Position numbers and translations under genes: made by a program
Shown: piece by piece, positions 10,413-21,017 of the stretch
Layout of the letters: every line of letters begins with the position of its first letter
Position numbering within the stretch: the first letter of the stretch is position 1
Notes under the pieces: model-generated
Told to the model about the DNA's origin: nothing
The model's input: only the letters and a program-made list of their open reading frames with translations
The model's database searches: none
DNA from: Lithodes maja
Taxonomy: Eukaryota > Arthropoda > Malacostraca > Decapoda > Lithodidae
Reading direction: 5' to 3'
DNA length: 64,000 nt
NCBI GenBank assembly: GCA_037953745.1
Contig: JBAKBP010001429.1
Location: 149,388 to 213,387 of the forward strand

Positions 10413-10782
10413 TTAAGGGGAGACGGGTAGTTTTTCTAGACCCCCTTCTCTTTCATGATTAGCCTCATTAGTTTTCAAATCTTAAGATGTTTGAAACATT
10501 AGTTTGTCGATTTTAACACCTTTTGCCCCATTTATTTATCAATATTACGAACTTTCGTGCTTTTTAGGTGTCGATTTTTGTCTTAGCGAGCGATAGTGAG
10601 CCTGTAATTTTGGATGAACCGGCCTTAGGCAGGGACATTTTTCGACCGAAATATTTACACAATTATCTAGAAGGGGGACCTAATGGATATATTCTTTAAG
10701 TTTGATGGAGGTCTAGGGTGGAAACTAAAACAATAATAAATATATGAAATAATCGACCACAAAATAAACCCTTCCCCCTTAA
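10413..10782 (+). mobile_element. MITE-A copy with both TTAA ends
   Basis: TTAAGGGGAGACGGG at 10413 and CTTCCCCCTTAA ending at 10782. All internal blocks are present and the core is slightly mutated ('tagcgagcgatagtgagcc'). Confidence 0.85.
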
Positions 10783-11011
10783 ATCCAAGTTGTGAAGCCT
10801 CTGGAATAAAACAACAAAATGGATTGTCTCGCTTGGGTTCGATACAGATTCGAATGGGTGTGCCGGTATTATGGCTCACGACTGTACAATAATTCAGTAG
10901 TAGCGTTCGTTGCACCCCAATGATGTTCTTTATGCAAATATTTTGTGATGACATAGTTTACATACGTTAATTAATTTATTAATCAATTAGCATTGTAGAG
11001 ATAGTTGATTA

Positions 11012-11497
11012 TTTGGGACCCCCTTCTCCCTTATGTTTAACATATTAGTTTTGAAATTTACTTTTGAGATTTTAAGACATTCGATCCGTTAGTTTGGCAA
11101 TTTTGAGGCCTTGCGGCCCATTTCCTTGTCAATATTTAGACCTGTCGTGCCACGTGGGTGTCGATTTTTTCCTGGCGAGCGATAGCGAGGCTGTAATTTT
11201 AGATGGAACCGACCTTCGGGCTAAACATTTTTTTACTGAAAACTACAAATTTATCTTGAAAGGGGGTCTAGGGGCTGTTTTTTTAAGCTTGATGGAGGTC
11301 TAGCGAGGAAACTCAAAAATAAATTAATATAAACAGTATATATATATATATAGGCCTATATATATTAATAAATTAATATAAACAGTATATATATATATAG
11401 GCCTATATATATATTAATAAATTAATATAAACAGTATATATACTGTATATAGGCCTATATATATTTAGACCAAATAACAAGCACTACCCCCTTACAT
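11012..11497 (+). mobile_element. MITE-A, 5' truncated, with palindromic AT tandem repeat
   Basis: Starts inside the 'acccccttctccctt' block and keeps the core CTGGCGAGCGATAGCGAGGC. The A-rich tail is expanded to three units of about 60 bp (11318-11463) carrying 'aaattaatataaacagtata' and the palindrome TATATAGGCCTATATA. It ends 'gcactacccccttaca'. 11498-11760 shows no gene. Confidence 0.75.
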
Positions 11498-11756
11498 AAC
11501 AAGTAACCTTCTTTGTAAACTAAATAGTTCTTTTCCTTATTCAACTTTCCCTTTCCCATCATGTCTTTTCTGTTCTTCGTTGTATTTTCTACGTGTGTTT
11601 TCCCCTTTCAGAGCTACAACATCTCTCTTCTTCTTCTGCAAACACTCCTCTCTGTCCCTTCCCCCATGACCCACCCCATACCCTTTCTCCAGTACTCCTT
11701 CATATTTCCAAGAGCTCTCAATCTCGCTCTCGCCCCCCCGCCCCCCCTCCGCCCCT

Positions 11757-13139
<1,383 letters not shown>

Positions 13140-13565
13140 TTAAGGGGGCCCACCTCGTTTTTGTTTTCTCTCTCTCTGGGTTGTATCCATTTGTCCGCAT
13201 TCAACCTACTGTTTCAAGACGTTTATCCCCATCCAGGTGTCGATTTTTTCCTGGCGAGCGGGAGCGAGCCAGCTATTTTGTATAATGTATTTGTCAACAG
13301 GCCAAATTTGTAATTTTTTTCGATAGAGAAATGTCTCCAGGGAAGTCGGATTTCTCCATACAATGCTGGCGAGCGATATAAATCGACACCTGGATTGGGA
13401 TAAACATCTTAAAACAGTAGGCTGAATGGGGCCGGAATAACAGGGATCTGCCTTGTATGGCCGATCGACTTTTTGCAGACTCCCATTTTCTTATGTTTCT
13501 TATGAATAGATACAAGCCATAGAAGAGAGAAAAGGGAGAGAAAAAAAGCAGGTCACCCCCCTTAA
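13140..13565. mobile_element. MITE-A-related foldback element, second copy
   Basis: TTAAGGGGGCCCACCTCG at 13140 and AGGTCACCCCCCTTAA ending at 13565. It has arms as at 5365-5733 but with an extra stretch of about 70 bp in the right arm near 13435-13500. Both TTAA flanks are intact. Confidence 0.8.
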
Positions 13566-13729
13566 CAACTAGTAAGCAGTTTTTTTCAGATTATCAGCCT
13601 AGGCAACATGCACATAATATTCTGCACATTTGAAACAATATACTCCATTAGCCAGTTTTGTATAACCTAGAATTACTCCCTTGAATGGCTATTAGGAATC
13701 TAAGATAGTAATTAGTAAGTGTAATTAAT

Positions 13730-13730
<1 letters not shown>

Positions 13731-13787
<57 letters not shown>
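13731..13787. repeat. (CT)n microsatellite
   Basis: CT repeats with a single C interruption. The adjoining 13566-13730 holds nothing recognisable. Confidence 0.95.
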
Positions 13788-13790
<3 letters not shown>

Positions 13791-13852
13791 TCGTAAATAA
13801 TTATATACCTTAGCTATCAAATCGACACGTTGTTAATGATATGGTTCAACTT

Positions 13853-13940
13853 TTAACCCCTTCTGTACCGGCGCTGTCTTTTAACTTTACTCTGGCGATA
13901 TTGAGACGATTTTCTACAGCTTAAGAAGAATCTCTCTCTA
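13853..13940 (+). repeat. MITE-B left arm fragment
   Basis: 'ttaaccccttctgtaccggc' followed by 'gagacgattttctacagctt' matches the first arm of MITE-B. It breaks off into CT and CA microsatellites (13935-14045). Confidence 0.7.
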
Positions 13941-14114
13941 TATCTCTCTTCCTTACACACACACACACACACACACACTCTCTCTACCACACGCACATAT
14001 ACTCTACCACACATACACACGCACTCACTCACACACACACAAACACATAAAACCAAATCCTCAAACACTTCCTATCTTCAGAACAGCTTAGGTCCTTCTC
14101 TTGACACACACACA

Positions 14115-14421
14115 CGGTCACGGTGGCCGAGCGCGCTTAATCACTGTATTGGGAGTGCTAGCTCTGTTTCGGGGGTTCGATCCCACGCGCCGGCAGGGGA
14201 AGTTCTCAAAAACTTTCCCTGGCCGTGAAGGCATGGTCTGGACGGATTCCCTCGGGGGACTCACAAATTCTCCTGCCCACGTCCTACGCCCTCGGGGGTA
14301 TGTAGCCAGGATCAGTATGTTGATCCCTTAGGATAAGATCTAGATTAAGTTTGCGTTCTGTGTATTTTCAGTCTCATTGGCTGCCGGCTTGAAATAAACC
14401 GATTATTTATTTATTTATTTA
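14115..14421 (+). mobile_element. SINE-1 (tRNA Leu/Ser-like head)
   Basis: The head has an A-box-like GTGGCCGAGCGCGC and a B box GGTTCGATCCC spaced as in a tRNA gene. The body follows with 'cggcaggggaagttctc', 'gatcccttaggataagatct' and 'ggctgccggcttgaaataaa'. The tail is (ATTT)n. The GTGGCCGAG start resembles tRNA-Leu/Ser. It should be transcribable by pol III from the internal promoter if the boxes are intact. It is flanked by CA repeats on both sides. Confidence 0.85.
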
Positions 14422-14881
14422 TACACACACACACACACACACCAATCCTCAAACACTACCATATTTTCAAAACAGCTTAGGTCCCCAACCCTTCACCAGA
14501 TATGTTGCTGCTTCCCCCATTTCATCTTTCGCACTTCTTCAATTTGCCTTTCAGCTCAACCCTTTGAATACCAGCAACGTGTGGTGTTAAATTGCATGCC
14601 AGCTATATCTAGACACTGTTATGCACATACAAAGAAATGAGACAACCAATACAGACTAATAACACACATAACAAAGCCACTCCAACAGCATCCTCTCTCT
14701 CTCTCTTCTACACTCGTTTGCACAAAGCCTCGAAGCATGAAGGTGGCTAAATAAACGAATAACTGATGAAAATAGAACTGCAGTAAGAGTGAAAGGAGTC
14801 AATAGGACCAAAGAAACATCAACATACAGTATTAAGGGAGCCCAGATAGTGCAGCATAATTTACTGGTTCGGCTCGATGGT
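14422..14881. other. No gene recognised
   Basis: A CA tract, then mixed-composition DNA containing MITE-B-like scraps near 14560-14625 ('aaccctttgaataccagcaacg', 'atatctagacactgtta'). No reading frame of note. Confidence 0.45.
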
Positions 14882-15207
14882 TTAAGGAGGGGGTTTAGTT
14901 TGCTCTCTAAACCTCCATCAAACTGAAAAGAACACCCACAAGACCCCCCTTCGAAATAAATGTGTAAATTTTTCGGTAGAAAAATGTCCTGGCCAAAGGC
15001 CGGTTACTTCTATAATTACAGGCTCGCTATCGTTCGCCAGAATAAAACGACAACTAAATGGCACGAAAGTCTTAATATTGGCAAAGGAATGGAGCAAAAG
15101 GTCTGAAAATCGTCAAACTAATGGGGCGAATGTTTTGAAATCTCATAACTAATAGGGCTAAACATGAGGGAGGAGGAGGACTCGAAAAACCAACTGCCTT
15201 CCCTTAA
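14882..15207 (-). mobile_element. MITE-A copy with both TTAA ends
   Basis: TTAAGGAGGGGG at 14882 and GCCTTCCCTTAA ending at 15207. The internal blocks are in minus orientation and include 'ggctcgctatcgttcgcc'. Confidence 0.85.
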
Positions 15208-15584
15208 GACCGTCACTAGTCAGACAATTCGGTACAGACTATGTGCGCATTTCCATGGACGCTACTCTATTTCACACTTTCGATCTCCGATTATGCATTT
15301 ATTTTCTGTTTTCTGGCTATTATTAAGTTACTTTATTCATATCAGGAAGGGTAAATGGAAGTCAGAGGGTTAATTGATCCATACATCCTTCCGGAACTGC
15401 ATAGACGCCTAAGGATAGCCAGAACAAACAAATGCCAAACTGTCATACTTTTGAAAGGGTATAGAAAGATAACAATAAGTACTTACCATTTTCAGGTGAT
15501 CGTACCAAGTTGCCGTCCATCTTGCGATTTAACGACATCTGAAACCGCAAGCAAAACCGACGAGTTAGTGAAATATTGAAAGAT
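15208..15584. other. No gene recognised
   Basis: This stretch lies between MITE-A and the provirus target site. MITE-B-like scraps may be present near 15280-15370. There is no convincing gene. Confidence 0.45.
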
Positions 15585-15588
15585 ATTG

Positions 15589-16254
15589 TGTTAAGGCGCA
15601 TTTTGAGCGACTGTACACTCTAGAATAAACCATATAATCTTCCCCCACCTATAAAAGCCTTGGTACAATTCTTGCAAAGTAAGCAGGAGTTCTCACGCTC
15701 CCTTCAGAGAATTACAGCAACACCAAGATGATTGCTAGCAACTAAGTAGCGTGTCACACCACACTGGTAGAAGCCGGTCCGCTCCTCTTGCCCAGGCAAT
15801 GGTAGTAGCAGTACAGACTAGCCTTAAGGAAGGTCGCCCCCTTCACAGGCTGAGGTATTATACAGTGACGTATACAGTGACCTGTGCGATATTAGTGTGT
15901 GTGCCATTAATTTATTTCACTATTCTTAATGCATCTATTCTTTACAGAAATACACATTTTACAGGAATAATAGCTCAGTCTAGTTGTTTTAGCTTATGCT
16001 TAATTACTAGGTACTTCCCAGTCGGATGCATATACAGTACCTATACAGACCTTATAACCTATTAAAGCCACGCATCACAATTCTATATTTCTGATAATAA
16101 AAACTATAGAAAAGTCAACAGTGTCTTTGCTTCAAATCAGTTACCTCATTAATTTACCTATTCAACATGTTCTACAGTTAAATCCTGGTCTACAGACATA
16201 ACAAGGAAAATATAAGGTAAGAAGCAAAGGTAAAAAACAGTTAATCTCCGATAC
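15589..16254 (+). repeat. Left LTR of env-bearing provirus
   Basis: Starts TGTTAAGGCGCATTTTGAGC and ends CTCCGATAC(A). It matches the right LTR nearly base for base except for about 100 bp present only on the right, between 'cataatct' and 'caccccacctat'. A TATA-like TATAAAA occurs at 15650-15656. An 88-105 codon open frame (ATG at 15799) lies inside it and is also open in the right LTR. Confidence 0.85.
15650..15656 (+). promoter_or_regulatory. TATA-like element in left LTR
   Basis: TATAAAA within 'cacctataaaagccttgg'. The right LTR has TATGAAA at the same place, so only the left copy keeps the consensus. Confidence 0.45.
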
Positions 16255-16257
16255 ATA

Positions 16258-16275
16258 AGTGGTGGCAGCGGTGGG
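16258..16275 (+). other. Primer binding site, tRNA-Leu
   Basis: TGGTGGCAGCGGTGGGAT starts three bases after the left LTR. It is the exact complement of a tRNA-Leu 3' end (ATCCCACCGCTGCCA plus CCA), a match known from animal tRNA-Leu(AAG/TAG). The complementarity continues a few bases further (TCG). Confidence 0.8.
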
Positions 16276-16278
16276 ATT

Positions 16279-16750
16279 CGTGTTCCTTAATAAAACACAA
16301 ATAAATAGACCTCCGAAGAGCAATATTAGAAAAGCAATATAGAAGCTTAGAAACAAAAAACATAGATTTAACAAACAATGATAGAGCTAAAGTGGGAAGA
16401 GAAACATTCATTAATGATACCCAAGTAAAAGTTAATTCAGAGCGAGCTGGTACTCTGGGATCTGTATCTCAGTAGCCATCACATCAGCGCCGACCTCAGC
16501 ACATCTCTTCCCTGAGCAAATGAGTCACGGTGAGCTCACGCTCAACACTCGCCACTCACGCTCAACTCATCCTCACGCATAGACGTGAGTTATCTATATA
16601 AATCGCACACTAACATTTGTCAAGATAGTTTTAATATTGGGTTAGAATAATTGAGTTACTGTAATACTTTTTGATAGCCTATTTATTAATCGCATTTCGG
16701 ATACTTGTCACCATAATAGGCCTCTCACACTCTTGCCAGGGATATTACTA
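16279..16750. other. Leader region between PBS and LINE array
   Basis: Non-coding. The first part is probably provirus leader. The CR1 5' boundary lies somewhere between about 16460 and 16750 and cannot be fixed here. 16490-16590 has repeated 'cgctcaacactcgccactca' and 'ctcaactcatcctcacgc' phrases. Confidence 0.5.
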
Positions 16751-17594
16751 ACTCCATTATTATTATTATTGTGTCGACCACTGTATAAACTAATATACAG
16801 GCTTTAGCCTAACTGTGTCATACTGCTAACATAATTTTATTTTTATTTTCAGGCATAAAATTGTGTTCTATTGCTAACATATTCTTTTTGTGATCAACAT
16901 ATTCTTTTTGTGATTTACAGGCATTAATTGTACCATATTGCTAACCAATATTTTTTGTTACTGTACTGTATACTGCTTTCCAGTGTTCTCACTAGGCTAA
17001 ATTAACCCTCTCCCCTTTTTTTCTCCCAGTAAATTTTGTAACAAATTACTAGTCCATTTACAATTTTCAGGCTTTAACCGTGTCATACTGCTAACATAAA
17101 TTTTTTTTTTATTTTCAGGCATAAATTGTGTTCTATTGCTAACATATTTTTTGTGATTTACAGCCATAATATTCTTTTTGTGATTAACATATTATTTTTG
17201 TGATTTACAGGCATTAATTGTACCATATTGCTAACAAATATTTTTTGTTACTGTACTGTATACTGTTTTCCAGTTTTTTCACTAGGCTACATTAACCCTC
17301 TCCCACTTTTTTTTTTCCAGTAAATTTTGTAACAAATTTCTAGTCCATTTGTGATTTTCAGGCTTTAACTGTGTCATACTGCTAACATAAATTTTTGTTT
17401 TTTTTCAGGCATAAATTGTGTTCTATTGCTAACATATTTTTTGTGATTTACAGGCATATTAATTTTATCATATTGCTAACAAATTTTTTTGTGATTTTCA
17501 GGAATTAATTGTATCACATTGCTACCATACATTTTTTGTGATTTTCAGGCTTTAATTGTACCATTTTGCTAACATAAATTTGTGTGATTTTCAG
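16750..17594 (+). repeat. Tandem array of 3' splice-site-like modules upstream of LINE ORF1
   Basis: Seventeen YAG trinucleotides, each after a T-rich tract, occur in about 850 bp. They end at 16800, 16852, 16920, 16983, 17029, 17070, 17118, 17163, 17210, 17273, 17320, 17361, 17408, 17453, 17501, 17548 and 17594. Most units are 45-50 bp and read 'gcattaattgtaccatat', then the branch-point-like TGCTAAC, then a T-rich run and GTGATTTTCAG. There is a higher-order period of about 270-290 bp (16801, 17071, 17362). The last AG is 21 bases before the ORF1 ATG. It probably forms the LINE 5' UTR; a role in splicing is inference. Confidence 0.85.
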
Positions 17595-17615
17595 GCATAT
17601 TGTGATTATATCGTC

Positions 17616-18608
17616 ATGGCGCCGCAACGAACCTGCACGAGTTGTTCCGGTAAATTTGGCCCTACCATGTTTGTTGATACTGATGTCCAAATTTGTAGAT
17701 TTTGCCAGCTCCGAGAGAAGATTGCGGATGAATTGAATGCAGCTCACCGCAAGATCGATGCCCTGACTACGAAGCTTGAATCCCTTCAAGAATTTGCCAC
17801 ACTCAACGTAGGAGTGCCCTCGGCCCAAGAAACCACTACTATGTCAACCGCCATTCCAGTGCATACAGTACCGGTACCCACACCAGCAGCTACCTTAGAT
17901 GTTGCAGATAATAATAATGACTCTACTCTCACTCCCCCCCAGGACAACTTTCAGTTAGTGAGAAACAATGTCCATCCCAGTACCAGTACCAGGAAGGTCA
18001 TCCCGACAACATGCCAAAACCGCTTCAAAATTCTGGCTATTGACGAGGAAGAGGAAACGGAAGAAGTTCGGCTTGTGGGCGACTCCATGGTCCGTGGCCA
18101 ACTAACCGAGTTCTGCGCCAGGGCACCCAGGACCAGAAAGCGATTCTGTATCCCAGGTGGCGGCGTGGACGACATTGTTGCGGCTCTGGAAGAGGTTTCC
18201 AGGCTCGCCCCCGCAAGCACTACGTACATCATCCACGTTGGATCTAACGATGTCCAACGGACGCGGTCAGAGGAACTACTTTGCAAGTACCGGCGGCTGA
18301 TCAGGTCCTTCAAGGAAAAATCTAATAGAATCTTAATTTCAGGAATTGTTCCCCGGATTGATGTAGAAAACCGATTCTACAACATAGCTACCAGTACAAA
18401 TCGCCGACTAGCCAAACTCTGCAGGGAGGAGAACATCGGCTTTGTCGACACGTGGGATAATTTTTACTATGATAAATCTTTGTTTTCAGGAGATGGTGTA
18501 CATCTCAATGAAGTAGGAGCTGCACGTCTTGGTCGTCTGCTGAACGATGCAGTCAAGGATTTCCGTTCAAAAAACGGGGTCAACCAGACCCAAGACAGGG
18601 TAGTGTAA
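17616..18608 (+). CDS. CR1-like LINE ORF1 protein with SGNH esterase domain
   Basis: 330 codons from the ATG at 17616. Residues 7-30 hold a CxxC-x16-CxxC zinc-binding-like motif, residues 31-60 are likely coiled coil, and 61-130 is a low-complexity Thr/Pro/Asn linker. Residues 151-315 are an SGNH hydrolase domain with all blocks present: GDS (Ser157), the glycine block GGG (181-183), GSND (Asn211) and DxxH (Asp293, His296). Esterase domains occur in ORF1 proteins of CR1/L2 LINEs, where they are thought to act in RNP assembly or membrane/lipid contact; the substrate is unknown. An upstream non-ATG extension is open but runs through the splice-like array, so I chose the ATG. The end overlaps the ORF2 frame. 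Confidence 0.9.
   Translation: MAPQRTCTSCSGKFGPTMFVDTDVQICRFCQLREKIADELNAAHRKIDALTTKLESLQEFATLNVGVPSAQETTTMSTAIPVHTVPVPTPAATLDVADNNNDSTLTPPQDNFQLVRNNVHPSTSTRKVIPTTCQNRFKILAIDEEEETEEVRLVGDSMVRGQLTEFCARAPRTRKRFCIPGGGVDDIVAALEEVSRLAPASTTYIIHVGSNDVQRTRSEELLCKYRRLIRSFKEKSNRILISGIVPRIDVENRFYNIATSTNRRLAKLCREENIGFVDTWDNFYYDKSLFSGDGVHLNEVGAARLGRLLNDAVKDFRSKNGVNQTQDRVV
18569..18575 (+). promoter_or_regulatory. Candidate -1 ribosomal frameshift site (A AAA AAC)
   Basis: In the ORF1 frame the codons are TCA AAA AAC GGG, giving the heptamer A-AAA-AAC. A -1 slip here enters exactly the ORF2 frame, which is open from 18512 on. A small stem GGGTC/GACCC with loop AACCA starts one base later. ORF2 has no in-frame ATG before about 18811, which lies past the EN catalytic Glu. 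The heptamer is a known functional slippery type; the stem spacing is shorter than usual. Confidence 0.5.
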
Positions 18609-18953
18609 GTCAAATACGAACTGAAAATTCAGACAATGCACAATCAGTAACATCCAACTCTAATACTCTTAAGGTGTTTTATGTAAATGCTCGTAGCATA
18701 CGCAATAAATTTTCAGATCTAGAGGAAATCGTGTTTACAGAACATTATGATATAATCGGCATTGCAGAATCTTGGTTAAATACGGAAGACAGAGACTTTT
18801 TAGCCGAATATATGCTTCCTGGTTATACAATGTTTGAGAAAAGTCGGATCAATAGAAATGGAGGAGGAGTTCTGTTTTTTATAAAGGAAAGTCTTACTCC
18901 CGTCTTAATGTCAAAACCTCAAATTGCGAATATAGACATATCTTACGTACTAT
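18575..18953 (+). CDS. CR1-like LINE ORF2, 5' segment (endonuclease N-terminus)
   Basis: This is the N-terminal part of an APE-type endonuclease. 'VFYVNARSIRNKF' carries the first catalytic Asn and 'IIGIAESWL' the catalytic Glu. Then follow 'GYTMFEKSRINRNGGGVLFF' and the interruption. The frame is -1 relative to ORF1 and is open from 18512. It is cut at 18953 by the Gmr1-like insertion after a Tyr-Val-Leu codon run. The rest of ORF2 resumes at 27852 in frame once the 4-bp target duplication is discounted. Confidence 0.85.
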
Positions 18954-20803
18954 TGTGACGCATGTCGAGTATGAGCATGCTGTACAGAACGCCCAGTCAG
19001 GCCCCACTCTCGCTAGGATCGTCAGGGCAGGAACTTTGGCTGTAGTCTGTGTAGAGTTTCCTAACTCAGTTTATGTGAACCGTTGTACTATAAGTATTAT
19101 CATTATGTATTTTGTTTTCTTCTAAGTCAACGAGTTCTATTTTATATCATTAGATATAAGTATTGTGTGTGGGACTTGTATGTAATGATGAGAGGAGAGA
19201 GAGAGAGATATTACGTGGCGGGGGGTCAGTGAGTGCGCCACGCGGGCCGGTAGGCCTAATTCCCTCCTCCCTTCCTCCCTTTCAGCGCGTGGGAAGTTCT
19301 TTGTCGATCCCAGATTGAGAGAGAATATGACGTCATGATTGCCAGTGGGCGGTCCTTAGTAGTTGGCGTTATGCTCACTAAAGGGCCGAGTATAAAAAGG
19401 GAGGTCCCGCCGCATTTTCCTCAGAACTCATCAGGCAAAGCGACTTCTCATATCCCTTGCAACTATCCATATTCTTCCGACTGATGTGAACTTTCTCTAC
19501 TCTCTGAACAGCCTATCTTCTCCTCTTCTCGTCCCTGTTTAACCTCCATGACCCCTTTGGTGCAGATTTAGTCAGCCAAAGTATTATCGCTTGAGTTCTC
19601 ACGAGATAAGTGCCTGTTAGATAGCCTATTTTTGGAAGGGTTAACTAGAATAGGATTGATTGATGTTTGTTGCACTCGTATATGCATTTCCCTGTGTGCG
19701 ATTATTCATGTTCCTGTTTTCTGCTGGTTTAGGCAATGCTAGACTGGGATAGGGTTTCTGAGTTGTGATTTCCTATGAGTACTAGGTTGCGGTTGAACCA
19801 GTACAATTGCAACGGAGACGTGGAACGCCTAGGTGGTCTTTCTGACTGTGTACCGTGGGAGTTTAGCACTGTGTTGCGAGTGAGGGCTTTTGCCTGTGCC
19901 ACCCAACACTGTGCTATCTCATTTGCTTGACTTTGAGAGGATCGCCAGGAGAGAACCAGATACTAGTGATCTGGATCTCTCAAGAGAGCATCCCGTCAAT
20001 TACCGTAATTTGGCCGCACAGTCTTAAGGACCTCGCTAGGCTACGAGCCGCTTGCTCAGCCATTGTCTCTTAACCTTAGATATCCCAGCTAGACTTTGCT
20101 CGACCAGCAGATACAGCATAGTATTGAAGCTTCTCCTTATGTATATAATTGTTTAAGCACTATTGATTTCATGTGTGGCACGCTTAGCTACTTCAGAGAT
20201 TAGTGGCCCACGAGCACAATCTTAGTAGGCTATTGCCAGTGCATTGTCGGAGTACTTCTTCTTAATGTTTGCCATATCCTATTGCTTATTCTTATAATTC
20301 TTCTTATGTCAATTTAAAGCCTTTAATTACCAGTGAGTTATTCATTAAATTGCTGTTCAAAATCCGATACTTACTTCTTATGAGTATTCGAGAAGCATCT
20401 AACTTATCAGAAGATTCCTTGCTTGATGCTCGAGGACTATTGTTTAACGTAACGTAATAGTGCCGATCCGAAGTAGAGGGTGGAGGACTTCTTAAGTTCT
20501 TAGTTCAAGGGTGGATTACTTCGGCTTCGGCCAACACTATTCTTTAGTGTTGTAGTACTTTCTTCTTTGTTTGATTGTTGACCAGACTAGATAACTCCCG
20601 TCTTGTTATTAGTCTGTTGTGTGAAACGCTAGTACCGAGTTCTTGTATACCCCGTTATAGCAGATAGAACTCTGGAGGGTAGTGGCGTTTTTTGTTCGGC
20701 TGGCAGTACTCTGGGGTTGGGATCGTGTGTTTCCGTTGTGGCAGCGAGCCATACTCGAGTCCTGTGTAAGAGCCCTAGTGTACCCGAGTGCCCGGTCGTA
20801 ACA
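18954..20803 (+). repeat. 5' LTR of Gmr1-like element
   Basis: 1850 bp, TGTGACGCATG ... GGTCGTAACA. No sequence difference from 26002-27851 was seen. A 62-codon frame at 20269 is repeated in the other LTR only because the LTRs are identical. It is not a gene. Confidence 0.92.
19328..19430 (+). promoter_or_regulatory. LTR promoter: CRE-like site and TATA box
   Basis: TGACGTCA at 19328-19335 is a consensus CRE/bZIP site. TATAAAAAGG at 19391-19400 is a strong TATA box. An initiator-like 'tcctcagaact' lies about 25-30 bases downstream. The same block is at 26376-26478 in the 3' LTR. Confidence 0.65.
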
Positions 20804-20805
20804 AA

Positions 20806-20823
20806 TGGCGACCTTGCTTAGGA
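20806..20823 (+). other. Putative primer binding site of Gmr1-like element
   Basis: TGGCGACCTTGCTTAGG begins two bases after the 5' LTR. The TGG start is the usual complement of a tRNA CCA end. The primer tRNA was not recognised. Confidence 0.5.
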
Positions 20824-21017
20824 TTTTGTGAACAGTATAATTTTTTGCAGAGTTGTACAACATTTGTTTGTTCGTACTTTAGCGTACATATTGAAGAATA
20901 TTTTTTTTTGTAAGGCAATTAGGAGAGCATTTAAGAGACTCCAGTTAATTTAGTAATTAGTGCTTGCATAAGGGAGTTTAACACTTTTGTCTCGAGAATT
21001 TTTTGGTGAACTTCAGT

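Noticed and set aside
14115..14190. tRNA gene (also heads at 7450-7527, 34950-35018, 37528-37600, 52540-52615)
   Set aside because: A and B boxes are present, but the acceptor stems do not pair and the sequences continue into shared SINE bodies and short-repeat tails.
17514..17828. Minus-strand frames opposite LINE ORF1 (also 17951-18313)
   Set aside because: They are antisense shadows of the esterase ORF1, whose sense translation has clear domains.
20269..20457. 62-codon frame found identically at 20269 and 27317
   Set aside because: It is duplicated only because it lies in the two identical LTRs of the Gmr1-like element. It has no motif and lies downstream of the LTR promoter without support.
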